Positions 9,911 through 19,052 of a stretch of 64,000 nucleotides of DNA are shown here, one piece after another (within the stretch, counting starts at the first letter, position 1; each line of letters opens with the position of its first letter). The stretch comes from Paraburkholderia humisilvae (lineage in GTDB: Bacteria; Pseudomonadota; Gammaproteobacteria; Burkholderiales; Burkholderiaceae). The stretch lies in contig NZ_CADIKH010000005.1 of the NCBI RefSeq assembly GCF_902859855.1, forward strand, positions 247,145 through 311,144, given 5' to 3'. A model generated the notes under the pieces. That model had not been told where the DNA came from. It did not search any database and saw only the letters and a program-made list of their open reading frames with translations. Both the position numbers and the translations under genes were made by a program.

Positions 9911-11553
9911 ACAGCCAGGTCGGTTTCTACGGCAAGCTGCCTGGCGCGGGCGATTTCGTGCAGCGTCGGCTGCCGGCTGCCTTCGTCGAGAGCTGGGATC
10001 GCCATTTCCAGCGCGCGATCGAAACCGGACGCCGCGAACTGGGCGCGCAGTGGACGGCGGCCTGGCGCGACGGTCTCGCATGGCGCTTCGTCTTGCCCGC
10101 GCGGGTGTGCGGCGACGGTGGGTGGTGCGGCTTGATCGGGCCAGCGGAAGACCGCGTGGGACGCGGCTTTCCGATGATGCTCGCCGCGCCGTGGGCGGGC
10201 GATCCGGCCGGCATGCCCGGCGATGCCGCGTGGTTCGACGCGCTGGAGCGCGTGTATCGCAGCGCGCAATACGAAGCGGTCAGCGTGGAGACGTTCGATG
10301 CGCGTGTCGCGGCGTTGCCGCACCCGCTTGCGAGCGCGCAGGATGTCGCGCAGTTCTGGCATGGCCTCGACTGGGGCGGCGGGCAATGGCAATTGACATC
10401 GGTGCAAGGCGCGAGCGCCGCCGCGCTGCTGACTGAAGCGTGGCAACAACTCAGCGCGCGGCCCGGCGCATGGTGCCTGTGGTGGACGCAGGGGGCGCAG
10501 CGCTTGCTGGCGACACGCGGTTTGCCGCGCAGTTATGCCGCGCTGCTCGAACCAGTGCGCGCGCCAGGTGGTGCGGCTTCAACGGCGCATGCAGTTGCGC
10601 ACGATGACCGGACCGGCGAGCGGGGTCTTGCATCGGCATGGCCCGAACGGCTGGACGTGTCGTCTCACTCGCGCGTTCGTCTCGATGAATGGCGTGAGCC
10701 GCTTGAATCGGCAACGCAGCCCGATGCCGCGAGCGATCCTTCAGCGGCGACCCTCTGGCGAATGACCGGACAGACTTCGGGTGCGTCGAGCGCATCCTGG
10801 TCAAGCACGGAAAACATCGGCGCAAGTGCGATAACGACCGTGCACGCAAGCGGCGCAAGTGAGCGCCACTTCGAAGCCGGGACCCGGACCGGTCGGGCCG
10901 CGCTGCCCGAGCCTGTCCCGGCGCGGGTCGACGCGGCGGTGCTGTCGCTGGACCACGGCCGCACGTTGCTGATCAGCGCCGACGATGGGCTGCCCGATCC
11001 GCGCCGCCGGGCCGCGCTTGGGATCCGTGCCGCGGCGCTCGCGAGCGCGCCGGACCTGGCAAGTCTGCAAGCGAACCTGCTCGCACTGCACAGGCCGCTT
11101 TGCGCGATCAGTGAAGATCCGCTTGAGCCCGTGACGGAAGAGGGCGTGGCGCTCGTGGCGCGCTTTATCGAAGGCCGGGTGCAGCTGCTGCGAATCGGCA
11201 CTGCGTGCGCGTGGCATTGGCGGCGCGGCGTGCTCAGGCCATTGTTCGTCGAGCGTGCGGAGGGGGCGGGCGGTGAGTTCGATGACCTGCTGTTCGGTAC
11301 CGCGTGGCTCACGATGCCCGGCCTTGGCACGGCGCAGCCGCCGCATTGCGATGAAGCGAGCGGCGAGTTCGGCGCCGGCGACCGTCTGGTGCTGCTCGCG
11401 ACGCGTGCGCTCGCGCCCTTGCCGCAGACGCTCGTCGCCGAAGCGCTCGGCCTGCCGGCCTGCGACGACGCGCGCGCGTATCTCGCCGCGCACGCGGGGC
11501 TTGACCCGCAGCCGTTACGTTGGCCGCTGGCGGTGATCGGGAGCGACGCATGA
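9907..11553 (+). CDS. tagF: TagF fused to a degenerate PP2C-like domain
   Basis: The first 200 or so residues are TagF (ImpM), starting with the family signature VGFYGKLPGAGDFVQRRLP. TagF represses T6SS firing by acting on the FHA protein. This protein has 548 residues, about twice a simple TagF. After a variable linker, residues about 345-548 resemble a PP2C phosphatase fold that has lost its metal-binding aspartates. ISADDGLPDPRRRAALG sits where PP2C has ADGVGGHAAG, IGTACAW replaces the GDSRGY strand, and GDRLVLLATRAL replaces the LLCSDG strand. TagF-phosphatase fusions are known in other bacteria such as Agrobacterium. Here a complete phosphatase follows immediately with an ATGA overlap, so the fused copy probably binds rather than catalyses. 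The fold assignment is my inference from pattern. Confidence 0.85.
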   Translation: MNSQVGFYGKLPGAGDFVQRRLPAAFVESWDRHFQRAIETGRRELGAQWTAAWRDGLAWRFVLPARVCGDGGWCGLIGPAEDRVGRGFPMMLAAPWAGDPAGMPGDAAWFDALERVYRSAQYEAVSVETFDARVAALPHPLASAQDVAQFWHGLDWGGGQWQLTSVQGASAAALLTEAWQQLSARPGAWCLWWTQGAQRLLATRGLPRSYAALLEPVRAPGGAASTAHAVAHDDRTGERGLASAWPERLDVSSHSRVRLDEWREPLESATQPDAASDPSAATLWRMTGQTSGASSASWSSTENIGASAITTVHASGASERHFEAGTRTGRAALPEPVPARVDAAVLSLDHGRTLLISADDGLPDPRRRAALGIRAAALASAPDLASLQANLLALHRPLCAISEDPLEPVTEEGVALVARFIEGRVQLLRIGTACAWHWRRGVLRPLFVERAEGAGGEFDDLLFGTAWLTMPGLGTAQPPHCDEASGEFGAGDRLVLLATRALAPLPQTLVAEALGLPACDDARAYLAAHAGLDPQPLRWPLAVIGSDA

Positions 11554-12299
11554 GCAGCACGAAAGACGCCCACGACCCGAGCACGCGCTGCGTGTCCGCG
11601 GGTCGCACCGAAACGGGCAAGGTGCGCCATCGCAACGAGGACGCGATTCTGGTACGTGATGACCTCGGCCTGTGGGCCGTCGCCGACGGCGTGGGCGGCC
11701 ACGCCGCGGGCGATTATGCGAGCGCGCTGATTGTCGAGCGGCTCGGCGCGTTGCGGCGCGACGGCACGGTCTACGACTTTATCGAAGCGATCGAGGACAC
11801 GCTGCAGCAGGTCAACGGGGAGCTGCGTGAGCTTGCGCTCGCGCGACAGGTCGATGTGATCGCGTCCACGGCGGTGATACTCGTGCACGACAGGGAGTTC
11901 GTGCTGTGCGGCTGGGTGGGCGACAGCCGTGGCTATGTCTATGAAGCGGGCAGCCTGCGCCAGCTTACGCGCGATCATGTGCACGGCCCGAAGCCCGACG
12001 TGACCCAGTTCGGCGCGTCCGCGCACAGCCAGACCGGCGCAGGGGTGCTGACCCGCGCGATCGGCGCGGAGGATCGGCTGTACCTCGACTGGGCGGTGGC
12101 CGGCAGCCGCGCCGGCATGCAATTCCTGCTCTGTTCCGACGGCATCAACAAGGAGCTGAGCGACGCCGAACTGGAGCTCGCGTATCGCGACACCGACGTC
12201 GGGCCGCATGAGCGGCTCACGCGGCTCTTCACGCAGGCGCTGGCGCGTGCTGCCCGCGACAACCTGTCCGCTGTGATCGTGCGGCTCGACGAGCCGTGA
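11550..12299 (+). CDS. pppA: T6SS PP2C-family protein phosphatase PppA
   Basis: This 249-residue Ser/Thr phosphatase reverses PpkA phosphorylation of the FHA protein. All main PP2C motifs are intact: KVRHRNEDA, WAVADGVGGHAAGDYAS, STAVILVHD, GWVGDSRGYVYE, LLCSDGINKEL and the final DNLSAVIVRL. The metal-binding aspartates (NED, ADG, SDG, DN) are all present, so it should be active with Mn or Mg. The ATG overlaps the tagF stop, and the kinase gene follows after 10 bases. Phosphatase and kinase are therefore made from the same message. Confidence 0.95.
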   Translation: MSSTKDAHDPSTRCVSAGRTETGKVRHRNEDAILVRDDLGLWAVADGVGGHAAGDYASALIVERLGALRRDGTVYDFIEAIEDTLQQVNGELRELALARQVDVIASTAVILVHDREFVLCGWVGDSRGYVYEAGSLRQLTRDHVHGPKPDVTQFGASAHSQTGAGVLTRAIGAEDRLYLDWAVAGSRAGMQFLLCSDGINKELSDAELELAYRDTDVGPHERLTRLFTQALARAARDNLSAVIVRLDEP

Positions 12300-12309
12300 G
12301 AATCCCATC

Positions 12310-15300
12310 ATGAAAGAACTCGAAGAACTCATCGCCGCTTTCCAGGCCAGGGCGCTCGGGCTGGTCGCACTGCTCGATGCGGTCGAAGCGCGCGGGGCGC
12401 AGCCGCCGGCGGACCATCTTGCGGAGCTGGCCGAGCTTCAGCGGCTGCGCGACGAGGGCGCGCTGGAGCCCGCGGTGGCCGCCGCGCTGACACGGCGCCT
12501 GCAGGCGTCGCAGCAGATGACCGGGTTGCCCGCGCCGCAAGCATCGGACGCGGCGGATGCGACACGGCTGAAGCCTGCGTCGCGCGCGTCGCCACAGGCG
12601 GCTGACGCGGCCACCGTCGTGCAGCCTGCGGTCGAGCGCGAGCCGGCTCACGACGATGCGACGATCGTGAAACCGGCCAGCCGCCATCAGACGGGGACCG
12701 GCACCAGCGGCACGGGCAGCGAAAGCAGCCGGAACCAGGCAAGCTGGCGCAAAGTGGCGCAGGCGGAGGGCGGCGTGCACGCGAGCATCGGCATGCTGTT
12801 GAAGGAACGTTTTCTGCTTGAGCGGGAACTGGGCCGCGGCGGGATGGGTGTCGTCTATCTGGCGCGTGACGAGCGCAAGGTCGAGGCGCGCGACCGCGAC
12901 CCGTACGTCGCGGTCAAGGTGCTCAACGACGAATTCCGCCGCCATCCCGATTCGCTGATCGCGCTGCAGCGCGAAGCGCGCCGTGCGCAGCAGCTGGCGC
13001 ACGACAACATCGTGCGGGTCTACGATTTCGACAAGGACGGCACGATCGTCTTCATGACGATGGAATACATCGACGGCACCGACCTGCGTACGCTGATTCG
13101 CGAGCGCGCGTATGCGGGCATGCCGCTCGACGTGGCGTGGCCGCTGATCAAAGGCATGGCTCACGCGCTCGAGCGCGCACACGCGAACGGCATCGTGCAT
13201 TCGGACTTCAAGCCGGGCAACGTGATGGTGACGCGCGAAGGCGTCGCTAAAGTGTTCGACTTCGGTATCGCGCGCGCGGGCAAATATGGCGGTGAGCATG
13301 GCAATGGGCAGAGCGCCGGGCGCCGCCATGAAGCCACTCATGCGGCCGGCGATGAAGCGGGGTCCGAAGCCGGCCATGAAGCCGGCCATGAAGCGGGCCA
13401 TGAAGCGGGCCATGAAGCGGCAGGCGACCAGACCGTGTTCGACGCGGGTACGCTCGGTGCGATGACGCCGGCCTATGCGAGCCTTGAGATGATCCAGGGC
13501 AAGCAGCCCACATCAGGCGACGATGTGTATGCGCTCGGCTGCGTGATCTTCGAATTGCTCACCGGCCAGCATCCGTTCGACAAGCTCAGCGCGCAAGTCG
13601 CGCTCGGCGAAGGCCGCAAGGTATCGCTGGTGCCGGGTCTCACGAAGCGCCAGAACAAGGCACTCGCGGACAGCCTCGCGTTTAGCGGCGAAGCACGCCT
13701 GCAGAGCGCCTTGTCGCTGCTCGAAGGCTTGCGCAGGCGCAGGCTGCACGAGCGGCTCGCGCCCTACGTAGCGGGCGCAGCCGCCGTCGTGCTGCTGGCT
13801 GTCGGCGGCTGGCTGCTGCACGCCTATGCACGGCAGCGGCACGTCGACAATGTGATTGCGCGTTTCTCGTACAACGACCCTCAGCATTTCTCGAACGAAG
13901 ACCAGGCCGCGCAGGCGCTCAGCACACTGGGCAGCGAACAGCGCAGGCGCATCGTGCTGGAGCAGGGCGCTGTCATCCGGAATTTCCTGCTCGCGCGTCT
14001 GGACGAGTACTGGAACCCGGCGGCAGGGCGCATGAACTACGCGGCGGCTCAGCACGTGTTCCAGTTGCGCGACCGGCTCGAACTGTTTTCGACCGCGCTG
14101 GACGCGCGCCGCGAGCAGATCGACGAGCAGCGCACCGCGGTGCTCAACGATCTGAACAACCAGCTCGACGACACGTTCGACAACCACACGTTCGCCGAAG
14201 GACGGCCCCAGCAAGCGGCCGAGGTTGTCGATCGGATCCGCGCGCTGGACCCCAAAAGCGCACTGCTGAACAGCGCGGCGCTTGAAACGAAGTTCGATGC
14301 GTCGATCCAGCATTCGATCGCGAACGACGAGTTCGACGAAGCCCGTGCGTGGATTGACCTCGGCTTGCACCTGTTTCCGGACTCCGCGCGCCTGCAACAT
14401 GCGCGCAGCGAGCTGGCGGCGGCCGCGGCGGCCGTCGCGGCCGGCCTTCCGGTGCCCGCGTCGCATGCGATGACGGTGGCGGATGCGCGCCGCGCGCTGG
14501 CGGACCTCGCGAGCCGGCCCGCACCCGATGACCCATGGCAGCACGCGGTCGCCAATGCGATGGCGGTGCTGCACAACGACCCCGCACCCGAAACCAGGCA
14601 GGCGATCGATGCGCTGGCCGACGGCATCGTCGTCGCGGTGGATCGGGTGAGCGACCCCGCGAAGCTTCAGCCGAGTCTCGATCTGGTCAACATCGGCCTG
14701 AAATACGACCCGCAGTCGACCGAACTCAACGAGCAGCGCGATCGTTTGCAGGGGTTGCTGCAGCAACAGAAGATCGACCAGCAGGTGGACGACGACGAAG
14801 TCGCGTCGGCCATCGATTCGCTGCGGCGCGCGGCCGGCGCCAACGATCCGGACACCGCGCAGGAGTCGTTCGACCAGATCAAGTCGTTGCAGCCCGACAA
14901 TCCGTTCCTGACGGGGGCGGGGCTGCAACTGGTCAGCAATGCGTATCTGGGCGAGGCGCGTGCGCTATGCCGGCAAGGCAAGCTGTCCGAGGCGGCGAGC
15001 GTCGCCTCGCAGGGCGCGAAGGCCCTCGGCGCGCCGACTGAACTGAGTAACGCGGCGGAACGTTACGAGCTCGCGGCCGCGCTGGCGAATGCGCGCACGC
15101 AGCGTCTGACCGATGTCGAATTTCAGGGATTGCAGGCGCGCTACGAAGCAGCCGAGGCGATCGACCTCGACGCCATGAAGCAGCTGGAAAGCGATATTGG
15201 CGCGAGCCGCCAGTTGCCGCGCGGTGGCCTGCGCGGCTGGCTGGCGCAGATCAAGGCGCGCTTGCGCAACCCGCTGAACGGCGCTCGCATCGGCGCGTTG

Positions 15301-15354
15301 CGTATGCCTTATGGCGGTGACGCGCGATCGCGGCGGATGTGGGAACCGGCATGA
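12310..15354 (+). CDS. ppkA: T6SS transmembrane Ser/Thr protein kinase (PpkA type)
   Basis: This 1014-residue kinase has an N-terminal regulatory stretch, a Hanks-type kinase domain (about 165-430), one membrane helix (about 486-508) and a helical C-terminal half of about 500 residues that should face the periplasm. Kinase motifs are the glycine loop GRGGMGVVYLARD, VAVKVL with the catalytic Lys, HSDFKPGNVMV (catalytic D299) and FDFGIAR (317-319). The HRD arginine is a serine, so this is a non-RD kinase. Between DFG and the substrate-binding YASLEM, the activation segment is expanded by a Gly-His-Glu-Ala repeat encoded by 12-bp units. It should phosphorylate the FHA protein TagH. The periplasmic half may sense envelope signals. 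It overlaps the next gene by ATGA. Confidence 0.93.
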   Translation: MKELEELIAAFQARALGLVALLDAVEARGAQPPADHLAELAELQRLRDEGALEPAVAAALTRRLQASQQMTGLPAPQASDAADATRLKPASRASPQAADAATVVQPAVEREPAHDDATIVKPASRHQTGTGTSGTGSESSRNQASWRKVAQAEGGVHASIGMLLKERFLLERELGRGGMGVVYLARDERKVEARDRDPYVAVKVLNDEFRRHPDSLIALQREARRAQQLAHDNIVRVYDFDKDGTIVFMTMEYIDGTDLRTLIRERAYAGMPLDVAWPLIKGMAHALERAHANGIVHSDFKPGNVMVTREGVAKVFDFGIARAGKYGGEHGNGQSAGRRHEATHAAGDEAGSEAGHEAGHEAGHEAGHEAAGDQTVFDAGTLGAMTPAYASLEMIQGKQPTSGDDVYALGCVIFELLTGQHPFDKLSAQVALGEGRKVSLVPGLTKRQNKALADSLAFSGEARLQSALSLLEGLRRRRLHERLAPYVAGAAAVVLLAVGGWLLHAYARQRHVDNVIARFSYNDPQHFSNEDQAAQALSTLGSEQRRRIVLEQGAVIRNFLLARLDEYWNPAAGRMNYAAAQHVFQLRDRLELFSTALDARREQIDEQRTAVLNDLNNQLDDTFDNHTFAEGRPQQAAEVVDRIRALDPKSALLNSAALETKFDASIQHSIANDEFDEARAWIDLGLHLFPDSARLQHARSELAAAAAAVAAGLPVPASHAMTVADARRALADLASRPAPDDPWQHAVANAMAVLHNDPAPETRQAIDALADGIVVAVDRVSDPAKLQPSLDLVNIGLKYDPQSTELNEQRDRLQGLLQQQKIDQQVDDDEVASAIDSLRRAAGANDPDTAQESFDQIKSLQPDNPFLTGAGLQLVSNAYLGEARALCRQGKLSEAASVASQGAKALGAPTELSNAAERYELAAALANARTQRLTDVEFQGLQARYEAAEAIDLDAMKQLESDIGASRQLPRGGLRGWLAQIKARLRNPLNGARIGALRMPYGGDARSRRMWEPA
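13369..13416 (+). repeat. 12-bp tandem repeat inside the kinase activation segment
   Basis: Four 12-bp units (two of gccggccatgaa, two of gcgggccatgaa) each encode Ala-Gly-His-Glu. Degenerate units precede them from about 13345 (AAGDE, AGSE). The unit is a multiple of three, so copy-number change would not break the reading frame. Confidence 0.95.
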
Positions 15355-15653
15355 CGGAACGCGAACGGCGTGTCAATCTGCAGTTGAGCGCGCTCGACGA
15401 CGCGCATCGAGTGGGCCGCGTGTCGCGCGACGAGTACCGGTTGCGCCGCCGCCGTCTGCTTGCGACGTTAAGCGATACGACGCGCGCGACAGGCCGCGAC
15501 ACGGTGCGCCGGCCGGCGTCCGCAGGTCAGGCGCCCGAACGCGCCGCCCGGCCGGTATCGCGCTGGCGGCAACGGATGCTATCGCTGGGTGTGCTTGGCG
15601 TGGTCTGCGCGGGGCTCGCACTGTTTTACTGGTTGATGCTGCGCACTGCATGA
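15351..15653 (+). CDS. Small single-pass membrane protein, end of T6SS operon
   Basis: This 100-residue protein starts at an ATG overlapping the kinase stop (ATGA), which argues that it is real and co-translated. It has an Arg-rich soluble N-terminal part (NLQLSALDDAHRVGRVSRDEY, then several arginines) and one C-terminal hydrophobic helix (LSLGVLGVVCAGLALFYWLM), giving a tail-anchored layout. No family is recognised. The helical hairpin before the membrane segment resembles short bacterial SHOCT-like oligomerisation modules, but this is weak. It could be a partner of the kinase in the membrane. tssA comes in from the other strand 31 bases later. Confidence 0.7.
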   Translation: MTERERRVNLQLSALDDAHRVGRVSRDEYRLRRRRLLATLSDTTRATGRDTVRRPASAGQAPERAARPVSRWRQRMLSLGVLGVVCAGLALFYWLMLRTA

Positions 15654-15684
15654 GTGCGCGCGTTTCGCGGTGCAGGCTATCGCG

Positions 15685-16728
15685 TCATGCTTCTTCCGGC
15701 CCGGCGAGCATCTGCAATTCGGCCAGCCCGCCCGGTGCGACGTTTTTCAGCACATCGGCGAAGCTCTTGCCGACGAGGTGCCGCGCCCGCCTCAATAGAA
15801 CGGGGACCGGGCTCGACGGCTCGTGGCGAGCGTAGTACTCGCAGATTTCGTCGATGCGCAACAGCACGTCGTTCGAGCCGCGAATTTTGCCGTCGTCTCG
15901 CGCGGTCTCGGCTATTTCAGGCTGTGCCGCGTGATCGGGCGCCGCTTCGTCCGCGTGTTGCGCGGCCAGTTCGGGAAATCGTCGCGCGACCTGCGCATCG
16001 ACAAACTTCTTCAGTTCGTAAAGGTCGGCGATCAGGTGCGTGAGGTCCGGGCCGGCCGTGCTCAGTCGCTCGACCAGCAGCGCGTCGATGGCCCGTGCAT
16101 GCTCGAGCGCCGCGGCGAGTAAAGCGGCTGTTTCGGGAAGGTGATCGTCCGGGCAATCCATGCAGCACGCTTCGAGCTCGACGAGGGTCGGCAGCGGCGC
16201 GCCGTTGGCGGCCTGCGTGACCAGCAACGCACCGTTGGCGATGCGCAGATCGCGCAGCGAAAAGCGGCCGAGCCGCGTCGACCACACGAACGGCGCGGTG
16301 CGGAAATAGCCGAGCACGCTTTGCGGGTCGCCGAGCGGCATCAGCGCATTCGAGCGGGCGGTGGGATCGTTGTCGTCGTCGGCGTCCCGTTGCGGATGCA
16401 CGATGTCCCAATAGCGGTCGAGCAGGTCGCGCACGAGACCCAGACCGGCGCTCCACCCGGACAGGCCGTCGCGCCGCGTCCAGGCGGCGGTCAGATGAAT
16501 GGCCACGCGCAAGTCCTTGGTGCGCGCGAAGAGGGCCTCGGCGAGGCCGGCGACCTTGTCCCAGTCGGGCTCTTCGGCGGCTTTCACGTTGTCGCCGATC
16601 GAACGCTCGGACCTCGGTGTCGCGATGCGCTCGAGTTCGGCGAATTCAGGATCGTATTCGAGGTTCGGTCCGGTCGGCGCAGCGTCGTCGACGGGGGCAA
16701 GCAGGGGGCTCAGATCGATTGGCGTCAT
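15685..16728 (-). CDS. tssA: T6SS tail-assembly cap protein TssA
   Basis: TssA of 347 residues, convergent with the main operon. The N-terminal ImpA domain is clear: PTGPNLEYDPEFAELERIA, SIGDNVKAAEEPDWDKV, the Trp-rich TAAWTRRDGLSGWSAGL and DRYWDIVHPQRD. The C-terminal part (NDVLLRIDEICEYYARHEPS, SSPVPVLLRRARHLVGKSFA) matches the short TssA class. TssA primes sheath polymerisation at the baseplate and stays on the growing end. The start at 16728 gives the expected MTPIDLSPLL; an upstream GTG/ATG would add 22 unconserved residues. Its separate strand implies its own promoter in the 174-bp gap upstream. Confidence 0.93.
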   Translation of the reverse strand: MTPIDLSPLLAPVDDAAPTGPNLEYDPEFAELERIATPRSERSIGDNVKAAEEPDWDKVAGLAEALFARTKDLRVAIHLTAAWTRRDGLSGWSAGLGLVRDLLDRYWDIVHPQRDADDDNDPTARSNALMPLGDPQSVLGYFRTAPFVWSTRLGRFSLRDLRIANGALLVTQAANGAPLPTLVELEACCMDCPDDHLPETAALLAAALEHARAIDALLVERLSTAGPDLTHLIADLYELKKFVDAQVARRFPELAAQHADEAAPDHAAQPEIAETARDDGKIRGSNDVLLRIDEICEYYARHEPSSPVPVLLRRARHLVGKSFADVLKNVAPGGLAELQMLAGPEEA

Positions 16729-16902
16729 GTCGGTCCGGCTAGCGGAAAAGTCAGGGTTGGTGAGAAGTGGGCGCGCCGGACCGGGACTCTTCACTGCCGG
16801 GTCGCCGGTCGCGTGCGAATGCGCGGAGGCAAGCTCGCGTGTCTCCCATCAATCACAACAGCGACGCCATGCAGGTTATTCCCGTGGAACGCGTTGTCGT
16901 CG

Positions 16903-18885
16903 TCAACCGAGCATCATCGGTAGCAGCACCATCCGTTTGCCTTGCAACCGCAGCCGCTTTTGCAGTGCCGCTGGTGTTCGATCGTGCAGCCATGCGGACA
17001 GCCAGCGAGTCCGCTTGAAGACGAGCTGGCTGGCGAAACACACGCTGTGCGGGAACGCTTCGATGGTGGCTTCAGTCAGTCGCGTTAGTCCATCCAGCCG
17101 ATGCGTCGCATAGTCGATCCGGCAATCGGCTGCGAATCCCAGGCTGCGGCTCTGGGCCACATAGTACGCAAGCGATGACGACATCTGTTGTTGCAATTGC
17201 TCCAGTTGCGCGTCGTCCCAGCTTTGCGTATCCAGTTCGCCGATTGCGAGGAAAATCATGTTATCGAACCTGCGGGGAAATCTGTGAGCAATCCAAAGCA
17301 ATGCATGCATGCTCGTACTGCGATGTCGGTCGACGAGCACAATCGCGGTTGACCGGGATGGGTTTGGCCGTAGCGGCGTGTCGTCATCGGCCTCGGGCGC
17401 CGCGGCGGCAAAGCGTGCGTCATCTCGTGCCAGTTGCAGCGAGGTTGCTCTGTAATGACGCCTGCAGAGCAAGCACAATGCAATCAATAGGCCGGTCACG
17501 AGCACGGTGAGCCACGCGCCTGCGGTGAGCTTTTCGACCAGCATGACGGCTAGCATGGTGGCCGTCGTCGATAAGCCGAGCAAGGCCAGCGCAAACGATC
17601 GCAACCAGCGTCCGCGGTCGCGCTGGCGCCACCAGTGGATGCACAGGCCAAGCAGCGACAGGCTGAACGTCAGGAATACATTGATGCTGTACAGCACCAC
17701 GAGCGTGCTCACCTCGCCGTGCGTCCATAACACGATCGCTAAATTGGTGATGCCGATCACGATCACGCCGTTGCGTCGTACCAGCCGTGACGACAGATGG
17801 CGGAAATGACGCGGTACCCACGAATCCGCTGCCATGTTCGACAGCACCGTTGGTCCATCGAGAAACCCTGTTTGAGCACCCACGAGCAGCAGTCCCGCCT
17901 CAAAGGCAAGCACTAACGCTAGCAACGCGTCGCGTGCCAGCGACGAGCCGATCCCAAGATGATCAATGATGTTGCCGAATACCACCGCGTTGAGCGTTTG
18001 GCCGTCGACCGGCTTTACTTGCCAAAGCATGTACAGCAGCACGATGCCTCCGGCCGTGAATGCGAGGGACGTCGCCATGTGGAACATAATCCATTTGGCA
18101 TTGCGCACACGCGGCTCGACGAGCATGTTGACGTTATTCGATACGGCTTCGATGCCGGTGTAGGTGCCGCCCCCCAGCGAGAACGCTCGCATCAGCAACG
18201 CCATAACCACGAGCGGGCCGACCGTATGCGACATGTCGCGCACCTCGTTCAAAGCGGCCGGTGCGACCGCCGCCAGATCGCTGCTGTGGACCGCCACGCC
18301 ATACACGATCAGTACCGCGTGAAGCACGACAAAGCCAATGAAAATCGGCAGCAACGCGACGATCGACTGCTTCATGCCGCGCAGGTTGAGGCCGGTCATC
18401 AACACGATCAGCGCTAGCTGCGTGACGAGCTTGAACGGCTGCGCGGTCGGCGGTAACAGACTGAACAGGGCGTCGACCCCGCTCGCGATCGAGGTCGCGA
18501 CAGTCAGCATATAGTCGACCAGCAGCGCAACGCCTGACACCGCGCCAAAGCGCGGACCGAGCAATTCGGTCGCAACGCGATAGCCGCCGCCGCCGGCTGG
18601 AAATAACTCGATGAGCTGGCTGTAACCGTACGAGATGATGAAGACGGTAGCGGCTGTCGCGACGGCGAGAAATACCGCGAGTGGCGTGTGCTGACCCAGT
18701 GCGAGAAACGCCTGCTCGGGACCATAGCAGGCAGAAGATAGTGCGTCGGCGCTGAGACCGACCAATGCGAGCAGCGGCGCAATCGCAATGGCGCGGCGCG
18801 TGCGCGGGTCGAGCGGATCGAGTGCCTTGCCGGTAATCAGGCCCCTCACTTTCTGGACGGCGATGACGACGGAGGGGGCGAACAC
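16903..18885 (-). CDS. KimA-like APC-superfamily potassium transporter
   Basis: This 660-residue membrane protein has 12 predicted helices (up to about residue 480) and a soluble cytoplasmic tail of about 150 residues. The first helices carry GLSADALSSACYGPEQAFLAL, then FPAGGGGYRVATELLG and ALLVDYMLTVATSIASGVDAL. From memory these match Bacillus KimA (YdaO), a proton-coupled potassium importer, better than classical amino-acid permeases. The tail (TAIVLVDRHRSTSMHALLWIA, then a Rossmann-like pattern) resembles the universal-stress-like regulatory domain of KimA. The start is GTG. It stands alone, divergent from the copper operon. Substrate is inferred; an amino-acid permease remains possible. 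Confidence 0.8.
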   Translation of the reverse strand: MFAPSVVIAVQKVRGLITGKALDPLDPRTRRAIAIAPLLALVGLSADALSSACYGPEQAFLALGQHTPLAVFLAVATAATVFIISYGYSQLIELFPAGGGGYRVATELLGPRFGAVSGVALLVDYMLTVATSIASGVDALFSLLPPTAQPFKLVTQLALIVLMTGLNLRGMKQSIVALLPIFIGFVVLHAVLIVYGVAVHSSDLAAVAPAALNEVRDMSHTVGPLVVMALLMRAFSLGGGTYTGIEAVSNNVNMLVEPRVRNAKWIMFHMATSLAFTAGGIVLLYMLWQVKPVDGQTLNAVVFGNIIDHLGIGSSLARDALLALVLAFEAGLLLVGAQTGFLDGPTVLSNMAADSWVPRHFRHLSSRLVRRNGVIVIGITNLAIVLWTHGEVSTLVVLYSINVFLTFSLSLLGLCIHWWRQRDRGRWLRSFALALLGLSTTATMLAVMLVEKLTAGAWLTVLVTGLLIALCLLCRRHYRATSLQLARDDARFAAAAPEADDDTPLRPNPSRSTAIVLVDRHRSTSMHALLWIAHRFPRRFDNMIFLAIGELDTQSWDDAQLEQLQQQMSSSLAYYVAQSRSLGFAADCRIDYATHRLDGLTRLTEATIEAFPHSVCFASQLVFKRTRWLSAWLHDRTPAALQKRLRLQGKRMVLLPMMLG

Positions 18886-19052
18886 GATTGTCGTCTTTCG
18901 ACTTGGAGTATTTGAGCGACGTAGCCGGTAGCTTCACAGGATACGGCTGGCGAAATATATTCGTCATAAAATTTTGCCAAACAAAATCAAAGCGGCGTAT
19001 CGAGGCTTGCGACTCGTAATAAAAAAATTTGCGCGCCCCTCGAGTGTTCCTG

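Noticed and set aside
13345..13440. Possible CRISPR-like array
   Set aside because: The repeats are contiguous 12-bp units without spacers and are in frame with the kinase gene, so it is a coding tandem repeat.
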